Positions 7,329 to 15,330 are shown, counted from the first letter of the stretch. The stretch: 30,743 nt of DNA from CAYJNO01 sp964371715 (GCA_964371715.1 CAYJNO010000023.1:1-30743); one strand, 5' to 3'. Notes: generated by a model from the sequence alone, not told the origin. Translations and numbers: made by a program.

Positions 7329-7874
7329 ATGTCACGTATCGGAAATAAAACGATTACCATTCCAGCTGGTGTTGAATTAACTGTCAACGCAGGGAATGAG
7401 GTGATTGTAAAAGGTCCTAAAGGATCTTTAACTCGCACTTTCTCAACTTTAATTGAAATCAAAGTTGAAGAGAACGTTGTAACTTGTGTTAGAGCTAATG
7501 AGCAAAAACATACAAAACAATTACATGGTACAACACGTGCTTTATTAAACAATATGATCGAAGGAGTTTCTCAAGGATTCATGAAAGAGTTAAACTTAGT
7601 TGGTATTGGTTATAAAGCAGCAGTAGCTGGTAAAGTATTAACTTTAAACTTAGGTTATTCACACCCAATCATCATTAATGTTGAAGAAGGTGTTGATGTA
7701 GTTTGTGTAGATGCTAATAAAATTCAAGTATCTGGAATCGACAAACAACGTGTTGGAGAAGTTGCAGCAAATATCCGTGCTAATAGAAAACCAGAACCAT
7801 ATAAAGGTAAAGGTATCCATTACACTGGAGAACGTATTCGCCGTAAAGAAGGTAAAACGGCTGGTAAGAAATAG
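7329..7874 (+). CDS. rplF: 50S ribosomal protein L6 (uL6)
   Basis: L6 has two similar alpha/beta domains and lies near the sarcin-ricin loop. The 181-residue product begins MSRIGNKTITIPAGVELTV, has KGPKGSLTRTFS in domain one and ends with the family signature PEPYKGKGIHYTGERIRRKEGKTAGKK. It begins 18 bases after rpsH, with GAAAGGAAA as a modest RBS, and ends in TAG. Confidence 0.98.
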   Translation: MSRIGNKTITIPAGVELTVNAGNEVIVKGPKGSLTRTFSTLIEIKVEENVVTCVRANEQKHTKQLHGTTRALLNNMIEGVSQGFMKELNLVGIGYKAAVAGKVLTLNLGYSHPIIINVEEGVDVVCVDANKIQVSGIDKQRVGEVAANIRANRKPEPYKGKGIHYTGERIRRKEGKTAGKK

Positions 7875-7892
7875 TGGGAAAGGAGTAATAAC

Positions 7893-8249
7893 ATGCTTAA
7901 GAAAATATCTAAAAATAAAACTCGTCAAGTACGTCACGCACGTGTTAGACGTAAAATTAATGGTACACCTGAATGCCCACGTCTAAACGTATTCCGTTCA
8001 AACAAAAATATCAATGTTCAAATCATTGATGATGTAAACGGAAAAACTTTAGTTGCTTGCAGCTCAGTTGAACTTAAATTAGCTAACGGTGGAAATATCG
8101 AAGCAGCTAAAACAGTAGGAGCAAAAGTTGCTGAAAAAGCAATCGCAGCTAATATTACTACTGTAGTATTTGATCGTGGTGGCTATGCTTACCATGGACG
8201 TATCCAAGCACTTGCTGATGCAGCAAGAGAAGCTGGATTAAAATTCTAG
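7893..8249 (+). CDS. rplR: 50S ribosomal protein L18 (uL18)
   Basis: L18 carries 5S rRNA into the central protuberance together with L5. The 118-residue product shows RQVRHARVRRKINGTPECPRLNVFRSNKN and the C-terminal VVFDRGGYAYHGRIQALADAAREAGLKF, both diagnostic. The start ATG 7893 follows GAAAGGAG. An ATG further upstream in another frame (7711) is a shadow of rplF. The stop TAG is part of TAGGAGG (8247-8253), used by rpsE. Confidence 0.98.
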   Translation: MLKKISKNKTRQVRHARVRRKINGTPECPRLNVFRSNKNINVQIIDDVNGKTLVACSSVELKLANGGNIEAAKTVGAKVAEKAIAANITTVVFDRGGYAYHGRIQALADAAREAGLKF

Positions 8250-8258
8250 GAGGCCACA

Positions 8259-8771
8259 ATGGATCGTAAACCAAGAAGATTTGAACGTGAAAAAGAGTTC
8301 GAAGAACGCGTAGTAGTCATTAACCGTGTATCAAAAACGGTTAAAGGTGGACGTCGTATGAGATTCTCAGCTTTAGTTGTAGTTGGAGATAAAAAAGGCC
8401 GCGTAGGCTTTGGATTAGGTAAAGCGAATGAAGTACCTGATGCAATCAAAAAAGCAATCGAAGCTGCGAAGAAAAATGTAATTACAGTACCATTAGTAAA
8501 TAATGGTAAAACTATACCACATGCAATCACTGGTGTTTATGGAGCGGGTGAAGTATTCATGCGTCCAGCTAGTGAAGGTACAGGGGTTATCGCTGGTGGT
8601 GCAATTCGTGATGTATTAGAACTTTTAGGAGTTCATGATGTATTAACAAAATGTATCGGATCTAGAACACCTGTTAACATGGTTAGAGCTACAATTAAAG
8701 CTTTAAGTGAACTTAGAACTTTAGAAACAGTAGCAAAAATGCGTGAGAAAAAACCGCAAGAAATTAGATAG
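8259..8771 (+). CDS. rpsE: 30S ribosomal protein S5 (uS5)
   Basis: S5 shapes the mRNA entry channel and affects decoding accuracy. The 170-residue product contains the double-stranded RNA-binding segment KEFEERVVVINRVSKTVKGGRRMRFSALVVVGD, then GLGKANEVPDAIKKAIEAAK and the domain-two signature PASEGTGVIAGGAIRDVLELLGV. Its stop TAG is part of TAGGAGG (8769-8775), the RBS of rplO, which starts only 12 bases downstream. rpmD (L30) normally lies at this junction and is absent. Confidence 0.98.
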   Translation: MDRKPRRFEREKEFEERVVVINRVSKTVKGGRRMRFSALVVVGDKKGRVGFGLGKANEVPDAIKKAIEAAKKNVITVPLVNNGKTIPHAITGVYGAGEVFMRPASEGTGVIAGGAIRDVLELLGVHDVLTKCIGSRTPVNMVRATIKALSELRTLETVAKMREKKPQEIR

Positions 8772-8783
8772 GAGGGTACTTGA

Positions 8784-9224
8784 ATGAAATTACATGAAAT
8801 GACATATAATGAAGGTGCTCGTCGCGAAAGAAAAAGATTAGGTAGAGGGGCAGGGTCTGGAACTGGTGGAACAGCTGGTAAAGGACATAAAGGTCAAAAT
8901 GCTAGATCTGGTGGCGGAGTTGCTATCGGTTTTGAAGGTGGACAAACACCATTATATAAAAGAATCCCTAAACGTGGATTCACAAACTTTACTCGTAAAG
9001 TTTATGGAATTGTAAATGTAGAGTCTTTAAATAAATTTGAAGATGGAAGCACAGTTACAATCGAAATGCTTTTAAATACTGGTTTAGTAAAAAAACAATT
9101 AGATGGTATTAAAGTATTAGGTACTGGAACATTAGAGAAAAAATTAACTGTACAAGCTAACAAATTCTCAAAAACTGCAGTAGAAGCAATTGAAAAAGCA
9201 GGCGGAAAAGTAGAGGTAATCTAA
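8784..9224 (+). CDS. rplO: 50S ribosomal protein L15 (uL15)
   Basis: L15 has a long glycine- and arginine-rich N-terminal extension that threads into 23S rRNA. The 146-residue product shows RRERKRLGRGAGSGTGGTAGKGHKGQNARSGGG (about 13-45), then GFEGGQTPLYKRIPKRGFTN. The C-terminal part ends KTAVEAIEKAGGKVEVI. The gene follows rpsE directly with no rpmD between, and its stop is one base before secY. Confidence 0.98.
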   Translation: MKLHEMTYNEGARRERKRLGRGAGSGTGGTAGKGHKGQNARSGGGVAIGFEGGQTPLYKRIPKRGFTNFTRKVYGIVNVESLNKFEDGSTVTIEMLLNTGLVKKQLDGIKVLGTGTLEKKLTVQANKFSKTAVEAIEKAGGKVEVI

Positions 9225-9225
9225 A

Positions 9226-10518
9226 ATGATTAAAACCTTGAAAGAGCTTTTTAAGAATAAGGAGATTAGAGGAAGAATTTTCTTCACTCTTGCAATGATG
9301 TTTATTTTTAAACTTGGTTCAGCAATACCGGCTCCTGGGGTTGATATTTCAGCATTATCTGCTGGAATAGCTGATAATTCGCTAATTAATATGATGAACT
9401 TACTAGGTGGTGGTTCATTCCAACAAATGTCAGTGTTCGCACTGGGTGTTGGACCTTATATCACATCTAGTATCATCATTCAGTTAATGAGTATGGATGT
9501 AATTCCTGCATTAACTGAAATGGCTAAATCAGGACACCATGGTCGCCAACAAATGGATCGTATCACAAGATACTTTGCAGTAATATTAGCGTTTGTGCAA
9601 GCATATACACTAACTACTGTATTTGGATCTGGTGCTACACCATTATTAGAAGAACCAGGGCTTGCTGGGTATATCTATGTATCGATTGTCTTTGCAGCAG
9701 GAACTATGTTCCTACTATGGATTGGTGATCGTATCACTCAACATGGTATTGGAAATGGTATCTCAATGATTATCTTTGCAGGTATCGTATCTAATATTCC
9801 ATTCCAATTTAATCAAGTATATAATATCTTAGTTACTGATGCATCAAATGCTGCAATGGTTAACGGAATATTAATGTTTGCGTTATATTGTGTAATGTAC
9901 TTAGCGATTATTGTGTTAGTTGTATTTATGCAAAAAGCACAACGTAAAATTCCTATTCAATATACTTCAAGTGCTCAAGTTAGAAATCGTAAAGAAATTA
10001 CTTTCTTACCATTAAAACTTAATAGCGCAGGAGTAATTCCTGTTATCTTTGCATCAGCAATTATGACTGCTCCTCAAATCTTATTATCTTTCTTTGAAGG
10101 TAATGCATTCTTTACAACATTACAAACAATCTTCAATTTAGAAACGGTATGGGGAGTTGCAATATATGGTGTATTAGTTGTACTATTTACATTCTTCTAT
10201 GCTAACTTACAGGTTGATCCTGCTAAGATTGCAGATAATTTAAATAAATCAGGAACTTATATTCCAGGTATTCGTCCAGGTGCTGAGACAAAAGAGTATT
10301 TATATAAAGTTATTAACCGTATAACTGTACTTGGAGCTGCTTTCTTATTAGTGATTGCTATTATTCCTTACATTTTACCGATGATAACAGACTTACCTCA
10401 ATCAGTAGCATTAGGTGGTACAGGGATTATTATCGTTGTAGGTGTTGCTATGGATACAGCATCACAATTACAAAGCCAATTAGCTCAAAAAGAATATAAA
10501 GGATTTGTGACTAAATAA
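9226..10518 (+). CDS. secY: Preprotein translocase channel subunit SecY
   Basis: SecY is the ten-helix pore of the Sec translocon, exporting unfolded proteins with SecE, SecG and SecA or inserting membrane proteins. The 430-residue product matches the usual length. It shows the first membrane segment RGRIFFTLAMMFIFKLGSAIPAPG, the plug region with GGGSFQQMSVFALGVGPYI, cytoplasmic loops including QKAQRKIPIQYTSS, and the C-terminal FVTK. Alternating hydrophobic segments run throughout. The stop TAA shares its final A with the adk ATG, so the pair are coupled. Confidence 0.98.
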   Translation: MIKTLKELFKNKEIRGRIFFTLAMMFIFKLGSAIPAPGVDISALSAGIADNSLINMMNLLGGGSFQQMSVFALGVGPYITSSIIIQLMSMDVIPALTEMAKSGHHGRQQMDRITRYFAVILAFVQAYTLTTVFGSGATPLLEEPGLAGYIYVSIVFAAGTMFLLWIGDRITQHGIGNGISMIIFAGIVSNIPFQFNQVYNILVTDASNAAMVNGILMFALYCVMYLAIIVLVVFMQKAQRKIPIQYTSSAQVRNRKEITFLPLKLNSAGVIPVIFASAIMTAPQILLSFFEGNAFFTTLQTIFNLETVWGVAIYGVLVVLFTFFYANLQVDPAKIADNLNKSGTYIPGIRPGAETKEYLYKVINRITVLGAAFLLVIAIIPYILPMITDLPQSVALGGTGIIIVVGVAMDTASQLQSQLAQKEYKGFVTK

Positions 10519-11168
10519 TGAATGTATTAATTATGGGACCTGCTGGTAGTGGAAAAGGTACTATAGCTGAAAGAATTATTGATGACTATAAAGTATTCCA
10601 TTTATCAACAGGAAATATGCTAAGAGAAGCAATTCAAAATAATGAACCAAGTGGATTAGAAGCTAAAAGCTATATGGATGCAGGTAAACTTGTACCAGAT
10701 AGTATTGTTAATAAAATTGTTGAAGATTCTCTAAAACAAAAAGATTTAACACATGGCTTTCTAACTGATGGTTATCCAAGAACTTTAGCACAAGCAATCG
10801 ACTTTGATGATTTATTAAATAGAATAGATCAAAAAATAGATTTAGTTATAAGTTTAGAAATAAACTTCGATCATTTAGTATCAAGAATTACTGGTCGTCG
10901 TTTATGTAAAAAATGTGGAAGCATCTATCATATCATTTCTCAACCGTCAAAAGTTGAAGGTGTATGTGATAAATGTGGATCAGATTTATACCAACGTTCT
11001 GATGATACAGCAGAACAGTTGAAAATTAGATTAGATGAACATTCAAATAACACAGAACCACTACTTGCTCACTACGAAAAAATGAATTTATTATATCGTG
11101 TTGATGCAGATGGAGGTCGTGAAGAAGTTTATCAGCGCGTAGTTGATATTTTGGAGAAATTCAAATGA
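10518..11168 (+). CDS. adk: Adenylate kinase, zinc-lid type
   Basis: It catalyses ATP + AMP = 2 ADP and sets the cell's adenylate energy balance. The 216-residue product has the P-loop GPAGSGKGT (about 7-15), the AMP-binding FLTDGYPRT (about 81-89) and a lid domain with the four cysteines C130, C133, C150 and C153, the structural zinc site typical of Gram-positive enzymes. Its stop is TGA within ATGA, shared with the map start, and TAA follows immediately. It is one of only three TGA stops here. Confidence 0.98.
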   Translation: MNVLIMGPAGSGKGTIAERIIDDYKVFHLSTGNMLREAIQNNEPSGLEAKSYMDAGKLVPDSIVNKIVEDSLKQKDLTHGFLTDGYPRTLAQAIDFDDLLNRIDQKIDLVISLEINFDHLVSRITGRRLCKKCGSIYHIISQPSKVEGVCDKCGSDLYQRSDDTAEQLKIRLDEHSNNTEPLLAHYEKMNLLYRVDADGGREEVYQRVVDILEKFK

Positions 11169-11914
11169 TAACTCGCAAATCAAAACGCGAAATTGAATTA
11201 ATGAAAGAAGCAGGTAGAATTGTAGCTGTAGCCCATAAAGCTGTTAAAGCTGCAATTAAACCTGGTATCTCAACATTAGAGCTAGATAAAATAGCTTACG
11301 ATACAATTATTTCAAATGGAGCTTCACCATCATTCAAAGGATATGGTGGATTTCCAGCTTCAATTTGCGCATCTATTAATGAAGTATTAGTACATGGAAT
11401 TCCAGATAATACTAAATTAAAAGATGGAGATATCATTTCAATTGATATTGGAGCTAATTATAAAGGATATCATGGAGATAGTGCATGGACATATGCCGTC
11501 GGAGAAGTAAGTGAAGAAGCTAAAAAGCTTATGGAAGTTACTAAAGAAGCACTATTCCAAGGTCTTGAATTAGTGAAACCCAATAATCGTATTGGTGATA
11601 TAGGTCATGCGATTCAATCATATGTTGAATCATTTGGCTATTCATTACCTGTCGATTATGCAGGACATGGTATTGGAACTTCATTACATGAAGATCCATC
11701 TATCGAAAATGTCGGTAGACCTAATACAAAAGAACTTATTAAAGAAGGAATGACTTTGGCAATTGAACCAATGGTTCATGTTGGTAAACCATTCACTAAA
11801 GTATTAGCAGATCAGTGGACTGTTGTTAGCAAAGATTCAAGTTTAACAGCGCATTATGAACATACTGTTGTTGTAACAAGCGATGGTTATGAAATATTGA
11901 CAAAGGAGGATTAA
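11165..11914 (+). CDS. map: Methionine aminopeptidase, type I
   Basis: It removes the initiator methionine from nascent proteins and uses two divalent metal ions. The 249-residue product has the five metal ligands in the expected spacing: D94, D105, H168, E201 and E232, in the contexts SIDIGANY, HGDSAWT, AGHGIG, AIEPMV and HYEHTV. It begins with an ATG overlapping the adk stop. The secY-adk-map-infA order is the standard Bacillota arrangement, here without the small KOW-protein gene often found between map and infA. Confidence 0.98.
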   Translation: MITRKSKREIELMKEAGRIVAVAHKAVKAAIKPGISTLELDKIAYDTIISNGASPSFKGYGGFPASICASINEVLVHGIPDNTKLKDGDIISIDIGANYKGYHGDSAWTYAVGEVSEEAKKLMEVTKEALFQGLELVKPNNRIGDIGHAIQSYVESFGYSLPVDYAGHGIGTSLHEDPSIENVGRPNTKELIKEGMTLAIEPMVHVGKPFTKVLADQWTVVSKDSSLTAHYEHTVVVTSDGYEILTKED

Positions 11915-11918
11915 TAAC

Positions 11919-12137
11919 ATGGGAAAACAAGATGTAATTGAAATTGATGGTGTCATTGAGGATACATTACCCAATGCACAATTTAAAGTGAAATTAGCAA
12001 ATGGACACGTGATACTGGCTCACGTTTCTGGTAAAATCCGCATGCACTACATTCGCATTTTACCAGGCGATCGTGTTACTGTGGAAATTTCACCGTACGA
12101 TCTAACACGTGGGCGTATTACATTCAGACATAAGTAA
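11919..12137 (+). CDS. infA: Translation initiation factor IF-1
   Basis: IF-1 occupies the 30S A site during initiation. The 72-residue OB-fold protein has the typical sequence KQDVIEIDGVIEDTLPNAQF, then GHVILAHVSGKIRMHYIRILPGDRVTVE and the ending DLTRGRITFRHK. The length is exactly that of most bacterial IF-1 proteins. It follows map by four bases, with AAAGGAGG inside the end of map. Confidence 0.98.
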   Translation: MGKQDVIEIDGVIEDTLPNAQFKVKLANGHVILAHVSGKIRMHYIRILPGDRVTVEISPYDLTRGRITFRHK

Positions 12138-12159
12138 ATAGTCTTAGAAAGGGAATTGC

Positions 12160-12273
12160 ATGAAAGTAAGACCATCAGTCAAACCAATGTGCGATAAATG
12201 CCGCATCATTAAACGCAAAGGGCGCGTAATGGTAATTTGTGAGAACCCTAAACACAAACAACGTCAAGGTTAA
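12160..12273 (+). CDS. rpmJ: 50S ribosomal protein L36, zinc form (bL36)
   Basis: L36 is the smallest ribosomal protein and helps organise 23S rRNA near the GTPase centre. The 37-codon gene reads MKVRPSVKPMCDKCRIIKRK, then GRVMVICENPKHKQRQG, with the zinc ligands C11, C14, C27 and H32 of the zinc-containing form. It begins at ATG 12160 after AGAAAGGG and ends with tandem stops, TAA then TAG. The second of these is inside TAGGAGG, the RBS of rpsM. Confidence 0.97.
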   Translation: MKVRPSVKPMCDKCRIIKRKGRVMVICENPKHKQRQG

Positions 12274-12290
12274 TAGGAGGAAAAAACAAA

Positions 12291-12656
12291 ATGGCTCGTA
12301 TTGCAGGAGTAGATATTCCACGTAATAAACGTGTTGTAATATCTTTAACTTATATCTATGGAGTTGGATTACCAACATCTGTAGAAGTATTAAAAAAATT
12401 AAACATCAGCGAAGATATTCGCGTTAAAGATTTAACTGACGATCAAATCAATGATATTCGTAAAGAATTAGATGCTATTAAATTAGAAGGGGACTTAAGA
12501 AGAGAAGTTCAATTAAATATTAAACGTCTAATGGAAATCGGATGCTTCAGAGGAATGCGTCATAGAAGAGGTTTACCAGTAAGAGGACAACGTACAAAAA
12601 CAAATGCACGTACTCGTAAAGGACCTCGTCGTACAGTAGCGAACAAGAAGAAATAA
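12291..12656 (+). CDS. rpsM: 30S ribosomal protein S13 (uS13)
   Basis: S13 is in the 30S head and makes bridges to the 50S subunit and the P-site tRNA. The 121-residue product begins MARIAGVDIPRNKRVVISLTYIYG and contains RRGLPVRGQRTKTNARTRKGPRRT near its basic C-terminus, both standard. AGGAGG lies upstream of ATG 12291. It follows rpmJ as in most Bacillota. Confidence 0.98.
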   Translation: MARIAGVDIPRNKRVVISLTYIYGVGLPTSVEVLKKLNISEDIRVKDLTDDQINDIRKELDAIKLEGDLRREVQLNIKRLMEIGCFRGMRHRRGLPVRGQRTKTNARTRKGPRRTVANKKK

Positions 12657-12674
12657 CGATAGGAGGAACTAATA

Positions 12675-13067
12675 ATGGCAAAACCAAAAGCAGGTGCACG
12701 TAAAAGACGTGTAAAAAAGAATATAGCAAAAGGTGTAGCGCATATTCACTCAACTTTTAATAACACTATCGTTACTATCACTGACGAAGCAGGAAACGCA
12801 ATTGCTTGGTCAAGTGCTGGGGCTTTAGGTTACAAAGGTTCAAGAAAATCAACACCATTTGTTGCTCAATTAGCTGGAGAAGCTGCTGCTAAAGCAGCTG
12901 TTGACCACGGTATGAAAACTGTAGAAGTTAACGTAAAAGGTCCAGGACCAGGAAGAGAAGCGGCAGTAAGATCACTTCAAGTTGCTGGTTTAGAAATTTC
13001 AGCAATCAATGATGTTACACCAATTCCACATAACGGATGTCGTCCACCAAAAAGACCACGTGGATAA
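12675..13067 (+). CDS. rpsK: 30S ribosomal protein S11 (uS11)
   Basis: S11 forms part of the 30S platform near the E site. The 130-residue product shows GVAHIHSTFNNTIVTITDEAGN and the C-terminal signature DVTPIPHNGCRPPKRPRG. Its N-terminus (AGARKRRVKKNI) is strongly basic. The RBS is TAGGAGGA, and rpoA follows after 23 bases. Confidence 0.98.
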   Translation: MAKPKAGARKRRVKKNIAKGVAHIHSTFNNTIVTITDEAGNAIAWSSAGALGYKGSRKSTPFVAQLAGEAAAKAAVDHGMKTVEVNVKGPGPGREAAVRSLQVAGLEISAINDVTPIPHNGCRPPKRPRG

Positions 13068-13090
13068 GATAAAAGAAAAGGAGTAATGAT

Positions 13091-14050
13091 ATGCAAAAAT
13101 TTGAACGCGCTAAATTTGAACTAAAAGAATTTGTAGATTCAGATAATTATGGAAAATTTGTTTTAGAGCCGCTAGAAAGAGGGTTTGGAACGACATTAGG
13201 AAATGCATTACGTCGAGTTCTTTTATCATCATTACCTGGTGCAGCAGTTTACTCAATTAAAATTGATGGAGTATTCCATGAATTTACTGCTATCAAAGGC
13301 GTTGAGGAAGATGTAGCTACAATCATTTTAAATTTAAAAAGACTTATCATGAAAGTAGATAGTGATGAGACTTATACTTTAAGAATTTCTGTTGCAGGAC
13401 CTGCAACAGTTAAAGGTGAAGATATCATTTGTCCAGCAGGAGTTGAAGTTTTAAACAAAGACTTCGTTATTGCAAAAGTTGCAAAAGATGGACATTTAGA
13501 TATGGAAATCAAAGTAAACAAAGGAAGAGGCTATGTAAGTGCTGATGAAAACAAAGTTATTCATCAAAACATGTCTCAAGGAGTTGGAACTGTGTATACA
13601 GATTCTATCTACACTCCTTGTAACAAAGTTTCTTACAATGTAGAACCAACACGTGTTGGACAAAATGCAAAATATGATCGCTTAGTATTAGAAGTATGGA
13701 CTGATGGTTCAATCACTCCTCAAGAGTCTATTGCTCTTGCTTCTAAAATCTTAATTGAGCACTTTGAAATTGTAACGCAAGTTGATGATTTAGTGAGCAA
13801 TATGGGATCATTAATGAATGAAGCAGCTGGTGAAGTTGTAGCTAAGACAGCTAATATGATGATTGAAGATTTAGACTTATCAGTTAGATCTTACAATTGT
13901 TTAAAACGTGCAGGAATTCAAACAGTAGAAGAGTTAACTCAAAAAACTGAAGATGAAATGATGCGTGTTAGAAACTTAGGTAAAAAATCATTCAAAGAAG
14001 TAAAAGAAAAAATATATGAATTAGGTAGACAATTTAAGTCTTATCAATAA
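13091..14050 (+). CDS. rpoA: DNA-directed RNA polymerase subunit alpha
   Basis: Alpha dimerises to nucleate RNA polymerase and contacts UP elements and activators. The 319-residue product has the N-terminal domain with FVLEPLERGFGTTLGNALRRVLLSSLPGAAV (about 22-52) and a flexible linker after about residue 230. The C-terminal domain includes LDLSVRSYNCLKRAGIQTVEELTQ and RVRNLGKKSFKEVKEKI, the DNA-binding helix-hairpin-helix. Position between rpsK and rplQ is the conserved alpha-operon order. ATG 13091 is preceded by AAAGGAG. Confidence 0.98.
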   Translation: MQKFERAKFELKEFVDSDNYGKFVLEPLERGFGTTLGNALRRVLLSSLPGAAVYSIKIDGVFHEFTAIKGVEEDVATIILNLKRLIMKVDSDETYTLRISVAGPATVKGEDIICPAGVEVLNKDFVIAKVAKDGHLDMEIKVNKGRGYVSADENKVIHQNMSQGVGTVYTDSIYTPCNKVSYNVEPTRVGQNAKYDRLVLEVWTDGSITPQESIALASKILIEHFEIVTQVDDLVSNMGSLMNEAAGEVVAKTANMMIEDLDLSVRSYNCLKRAGIQTVEELTQKTEDEMMRVRNLGKKSFKEVKEKIYELGRQFKSYQ

Positions 14051-14069
14051 GAAATAAAGGAGAAGATTT

Positions 14070-14432
14070 ATGTGGAATCGTAAATTAGGTCGTAAAGCTG
14101 ACCATCGTAAAGCTTTATTACGTAATATGGCTACTGAGTTAATCTTAAGAGAAAAATTCGAAACTACTGAAATGAAAGCAAAAGAATTAAGATCAGTTGT
14201 TGATGAATTAATCACTTTAGGTAAACGTGGTGATCTTCATGCTAGAAGACAAGCTGCTAGTTACATCAGAAACGTAGTTGCTAACGAAGAAAAAGGTCAA
14301 ACAGTTTTAAAGAAATTATTTGATGAAGTAGCACCTAAATATGCTGATCGTAAAGGTGGATATACTAGAGTAACTAAAACAGGAAATCGTCGTGGAGATA
14401 ATGCTCCAATGGCAACTATTGAATTAGTTTAA
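14070..14432 (+). CDS. rplQ: 50S ribosomal protein L17 (bL17)
   Basis: L17 lies near the tunnel exit and closes the ribosomal cluster. The 120-residue product begins with RKLGRKADHRKALLRNMATELI and carries the signature KELRSVVDELITLGKRGDLHARRQAASYI. It ends in a short form, GDNAPMATIELV, typical of bacterial L17. AAAGGAG precedes ATG 14070 and a strong terminator follows. The ecfA/ecfT and truA genes that often follow in Bacilli are not here. Confidence 0.98.
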   Translation: MWNRKLGRKADHRKALLRNMATELILREKFETTEMKAKELRSVVDELITLGKRGDLHARRQAASYIRNVVANEEKGQTVLKKLFDEVAPKYADRKGGYTRVTKTGNRRGDNAPMATIELV

Positions 14433-14455
14433 TTACGTATACTAGATTTATAATT

Positions 14456-14486
14456 AAGGACTAACTTAATAGTTAGTCCTTTTTTT
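14456..14486 (+). terminator. Strong rho-independent terminator of the ribosomal cluster
   Basis: A perfect 11-bp stem, AAGGACTAACT (14456-14466) with AGTTAGTCCTT (14471-14481), closes the loop TAAT and is followed by a T-run to 14486. It lies 24 bases after the rplQ stop. Confidence 0.95.
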
Positions 14487-14837
14487 GATATATTATAAAC
14501 ATGATGAAAATCAAAATTATAGTATAATTAATAAATAATCAGATTATACTTATGAAAGTTAAAATAAGAGTATCAAATGAAGAGAAAAAGTTAGTTGTAA
14601 GATATTCTATTAAACATTAAATTTCAATCGAAGAAGCATATAAAAAAAGCTTAGTTTGATAAAATAGAAGAAAAGTTAGATATTGCTATTGCGCTAAAAT
14701 CATTAAAAGATTATAAGGATAGTTGCAGTAGACCAATAAATGATCTGTGAAAAGAATTAAAACTTTGGCATATCAAGTAACATTGTAAAATTAAATAATG
14801 GAACTCAAAGCAGTATTATTTTTTAATAATAATATAA
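14487..14837. other. Gene-poor stretch between rplQ and darA
   Basis: This AT-rich interval holds the antitoxin remnant (14552-14780) and a lone TATAAT (14523-14528) that could have been its -10 box. I see no intact coding region, RNA gene or repeat in the rest of it. Confidence 0.6.
14552..14780 (+). pseudogene. Decayed RelB/DinJ-family antitoxin remnant
   Basis: From ATG 14552 the frame reads KVKIRVSNEEKKLV, then a TAA (14618-14620), then ISIEEAYKKSL. After an A7 run (14642-14648) and a one-base frame change near 14654, it continues as FDKIEEKLDIAIALKSLKDY and RPINDL, then TGA (14748-14750), then KELKLWHIK and TAA (14778-14780). Joined, this follows the layout of RelB/DinJ antitoxins: a ribbon with IRVS-EEKK, a helix with ISxxEAxKKAL, and a C-terminal toxin-binding part often ending in WKEL. 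No good Shine-Dalgarno and no toxin gene is next to it. I infer a remnant of a toxin-antitoxin pair. The assignment rests on remembered family patterns, without a search. Confidence 0.65.
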
Positions 14838-14859
14838 AAAAAACCCTAATGGGTTTTTT
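14836..14859 (-). terminator. Terminator of darA, probably bidirectional
   Basis: AAAAAACCC (14838-14846) pairs with GGGTTTTTT (14851-14859) around TAAT. On the minus strand the stem is followed by eight T (complement of 14836-14843), and it overlaps the darA stop codon. The plus strand also ends in T6, so it can stop transcription coming from the antitoxin side. Confidence 0.85.
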
Positions 14860-15181
14860 ATAATTTTACAAATTGATCAACATCAAGTACGAAGATTGTT
14901 GCACCACCAACTGTAACCTCTACAGGGAATGCTGCATATCTTCCAATATCATAAGAAGCAGTAGATGGAACAATTTCTGTTCGACGTTTTGATTCACTTC
15001 CAATTATCTCAATTACTTTTTCAACATTTTCATTTTCAGTACCAACAATTATAGTTGTATTACCAGCTTTTAAAAAACCACCAGTAGTTGCAAGTCTTGT
15101 AACTTGAAAGTTTGCTTTAGTTAAAGCAGATGATACACTTGCGCTGTCATCATTAGATACAATAGCCAATATTAATTTCAT
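14858..15181 (-). CDS. darA: Cyclic di-AMP receptor DarA/PstA (PII-like)
   Basis: DarA (PstA) is a trimeric cytosolic PII-like protein that binds c-di-AMP, the nucleotide that controls osmolyte and potassium balance in Bacillota. Its downstream partner is not generally known. The 107-residue product begins MKLILAIVSNDDS, contains the nucleotide-site region VTRLATTGGFLKAGNTTIIVG (about 27-47) and ends PVEVTVGGATIFVLDVDQFVKL, closely matching the family as I remember it from B. subtilis. GGGAGG lies seven bases before its ATG. It is a single-gene unit divergent from typA. Confidence 0.95.
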   Translation of the reverse strand: MKLILAIVSNDDSASVSSALTKANFQVTRLATTGGFLKAGNTTIIVGTENENVEKVIEIIGSESKRRTEIVPSTASYDIGRYAAFPVEVTVGGATIFVLDVDQFVKL

Positions 15182-15204
15182 AAGATACCTCCCAATATAT
15201 CTTA

Positions 15205-15210
15205 ATTATA
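15205..15210 (-). promoter_or_regulatory. Probable -10 box of darA
   Basis: On the minus strand this reads TATAAT, about 24 bases before the darA start codon. I do not see a convincing -35 hexamer at the right distance, so this is a partial call. Confidence 0.5.
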
Positions 15211-15236
15211 GCATTTTATATTGATAAATCACGAAA

Positions 15237-15255
15237 ATTGTAAAATATTGTAAAA
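15237..15255. repeat. Tandem ATTGTAAAA repeats in the darA-typA divergent region
   Basis: ATTGTAAAA occurs at 15237-15245 and again at 15247-15255, exactly one 10-bp turn apart, between the two divergent promoters. They could be a protein-binding site, but the AT-rich background makes chance possible. Confidence 0.35.
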
Positions 15256-15270
15256 AAATGTCGATAATGT

Positions 15271-15299
15271 TTGCAATAAATGTGTAAAAAGAATATACT
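15271..15299 (+). promoter_or_regulatory. Promoter of typA
   Basis: TTGCAA (15271-15276) and TATACT (15294-15299) have a 17-base spacer. The -35 hexamer is the same as that of the ribosomal cluster promoter. The expected start near 15306 gives a leader of about 25 nt. Confidence 0.8.
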
Positions 15300-15330
15300 A
15301 GTCAAGTACATAAAAAGAGGTAGTAAAAAT

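Noticed and set aside
7711..7986. Plus-strand 91-codon frame spanning the rplF-rplR junction
   Set aside because: An off-frame shadow of two certain ribosomal genes; no RBS and Lys/Val-biased composition.
14657..14750. TGA codons in the antitoxin remnant suggesting that TGA is read as Trp (code 4)
   Set aside because: Every conserved protein here has its Trp as TGG and runs full length under the standard code, and adk, ftsE and ftsX end properly at TGA. The remnant also has TAA stops and a frameshift, so it is simply broken.
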